DNA of 64,000 nucleotides from Gloeobacter kilaueensis JS1 (GTDB lineage Bacteria > Cyanobacteriota > Cyanobacteriia > Gloeobacterales > Gloeobacteraceae). The DNA lies in assembly GCF_000484535.1 (NCBI RefSeq), contig NC_022600.1, positions 806,001 through 870,000 on the forward strand. Reading direction: 5' to 3'. The notes beneath the pieces were generated by a model. The model made no database searches. It was not told the origin of the DNA and saw only the letters and a program-made list of their open reading frames with translations. Shown here one piece after another: positions 63,989 through 64,000 of the stretch; within the stretch, counting starts at the first letter, position 1; every line of letters begins with the position of its first letter. A program made the position numbers and the translations under genes.

Positions 63989-64000
63989 GCTGCATGGACT

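Overview
The window looks like a chromosomal segment of a thylakoid-less cyanobacterium of the Gloeobacter lineage. It is GC-rich and gene-dense. It carries cyanobacterial carotenoid genes (cruF-cruG), a tocopherol gene cluster and a GloVer-repeat secreted protein, a repeat class named after Gloeobacter and Verrucomicrobia. No database was searched; identities rest on motifs and remembered family features.

Left backbone (1-6450): a cut M23 peptidase, a cysQ-like phosphatase, the heptose genes hldA/hldC, and a translation cluster ffh - rpsP - KH protein - rpsU. The rpsP gene appears to start at an AUC codon inside a GCGATCGC palindrome. The cluster ends at a terminator and a tRNA-Ser(GCU) gene.

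Integrated element (about 6447-17685, 11.2 kb): the last 66 bp of the tRNA-Ser region recur exactly at 17620-17685, bounding an accessory element. It holds a tyrosine integrase beside the intact tRNA and repeated TAGTAAAAC arm-type sites near both ends. It also holds an excisionase-like protein, a 909-aa primase-helicase with eleven copies of a 9-bp iteron inside its 3' end, a run of small unknown genes, and a Cys/His-cluster protein resembling phage terminase small subunits. A broken DUF2213 phage gene, a divergent XRE-repressor switch and a SWIM-finger operon complete it. Int, repressor switch, primase-ori and a packaging-like gene without structural genes suggest a phage-inducible satellite (PICI-like) in a deep-branching cyanobacterium. 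This is the most interesting part of the window.

Middle (17.7-31 kb): a short relic of another tRNA end, a TetR regulator coupled to a UGT-type glycosyltransferase, a DUF262/DUF1524 (GmrSD-like) defence candidate, recN, a seven-bladed FG-GAP propeller protein and a TIGR03032 protein. These are followed by a very acidic 710-aa protein with a glycine-zipper tail and two paralogous pentapeptide-repeat proteins.

Right backbone (30.7-64 kb): tocopherol genes (cyclase, methyltransferase, hpd) divergent from an isocitrate dehydrogenase family gene; cruF-cruG-trmFO-ribE; several secreted proteins (pentapeptide, GloVer, phytase-like, cyanophycinase-like); fabD; tRNA-Thr(UGU); an 847-aa protein ending in a metzincin-like domain that has lost all its zinc ligands; a TPR-sulfotransferase; rseP; ctpA; and conserved cyanobacterial proteins (DUF4342, DUF6391, DUF445, EcsC). 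A 546-bp non-coding MITE-like element with long imperfect inverted repeats sits at 59073-59618.
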